This document shows positions 63,835-64,000 of a DNA stretch of 64,000 bases, piece by piece. Position numbers and translations under genes: made by a program. Location of the stretch: contig JADKDZ010000010.1 in assembly GCA_016718265.1 (NCBI GenBank), positions 62,001-126,000 on the forward strand, read 5' to 3'. Within the stretch, counting starts at the first letter, position 1. Each line of letters begins with the position of its first letter. This DNA comes from Uliginosibacterium sp. Its GTDB lineage: Bacteria > Pseudomonadota > Gammaproteobacteria > Burkholderiales > Rhodocyclaceae. The notes beneath the pieces were generated by a model. The model saw only the letters and a list, made by a program, of their open reading frames with translations. It had not been told where the DNA came from and made no database searches.

Positions 63835-64000
63835 ATGCGTACATTCAGGATGTTTTCAGTGCTCTTGCTTTCCGTAATCGCCATGCCGGGCTGGGCTGAC
63901 GCGCCAAGCCTCGCATCGGCGTCCGTGCGGGTCGAGGCTGGCGGTGGCGTGCATGTCGCCGAAGCGGTGGTCGAGGCGGTGCGCCAGAGTGTGATCTCGG
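63835..64000 (+). CDS. Probable RND efflux membrane-fusion protein, 5' part only
   Basis: The ATG at 63835 has GGGAG upstream. The first 55 codons encode a signal peptide (MFSVLLLSVIAMPGWA) followed by VEAGGGVHVAEAVVEAVRQS, in which EAVVEAVRQSVIS resembles the first beta-strand region of HlyD/AcrA-type periplasmic adaptor proteins. The rest lies beyond the window. The family assignment rests on this short segment only. Confidence 0.55.
   Translation, partial: MRTFRMFSVLLLSVIAMPGWADAPSLASASVRVEAGGGVHVAEAVVEAVRQSVIS

Overview
The window looks like a 64-kb piece of a high-GC betaproteobacterial chromosome, possibly Rhodocyclales-like. The inference rests on gene content: an assimilatory nirB-nirD-FNT set with a kinase/phosphatase, OmpR/EnvZ-type genes, parC, uvrD, prfC, rlmD and leuS, and several secreted polysaccharide-active lipoproteins with polyserine linkers. 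No rRNA is present to fix the taxon.

Layout. 0-0.7 kb: MerR/GyrI-like regulator cut by the left edge. 0.8-6.3 kb: minus-strand nitrite assimilation operon nirB-nirD-FNT channel-kinase/phosphatase, with a long hairpin in the nirB leader. 6.6-9.9 kb: visibly AT-richer island holding a tyrosine recombinase fragment and a three-gene overlapping operon of unknown function, including an exported protein with a PD-(D/E)XK-like motif. 10.2-13.0 kb: leuS, interrupted by several frameshifts and a stop. 13.8-18.9 kb: response regulator/diguanylate cyclase overlapping a large hybrid histidine kinase. 19.0-24.6 kb: uvrD, a Nudix hydrolase, a DUF2252 protein and a periplasmic binding protein. 24.9-31.5 kb: two near-identical polyserine-linker lipoproteins with a pectate-lyase-like domain, plus the 3' remnant of a third copy; the second copy is frameshifted. 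31.6-38.3 kb: ABC exporter, AraC regulator, glycosidase-like lipoprotein, Cache-GGDEF protein.

39.2-42.8 kb is an array of small minus-strand genes separated by attC-like sites (a cluster of integron cassettes without a visible integrase), invaded by REP palindromes and a decayed REP-associated transposase. It is followed by an abiEi/abiEii toxin-antitoxin pair, each gene carrying one frameshift. 44.9-64 kb is mostly core chromosome: parC, an AraC regulator, a GH16 glucanase lipoprotein, tRNA-Leu(UAG), an OmpR/EnvZ-like pair, a Cof-type HAD phosphatase, a TauE-like permease, rlmD, tRNA-Ser(UGA), an acyltransferase, prfC, an alpha/beta hydrolase lacking its expected nucleophile and histidine, an EEP-family protein, and the start of a probable RND membrane-fusion protein.

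A recurring feature is single-base frameshifts in otherwise recognisable genes (7.4-kb gene, leuS, the second polyserine gene, both abiE genes, the RAYT). Several sit in mobile or duplicated DNA, but leuS is essential, so residual indel errors in the sequence must be considered beside true decay. The strongest candidates for undescribed biology are the 7.4-9.9 kb operon and the cassette array. All functional statements rest on reading motifs and translations; no database search was run.
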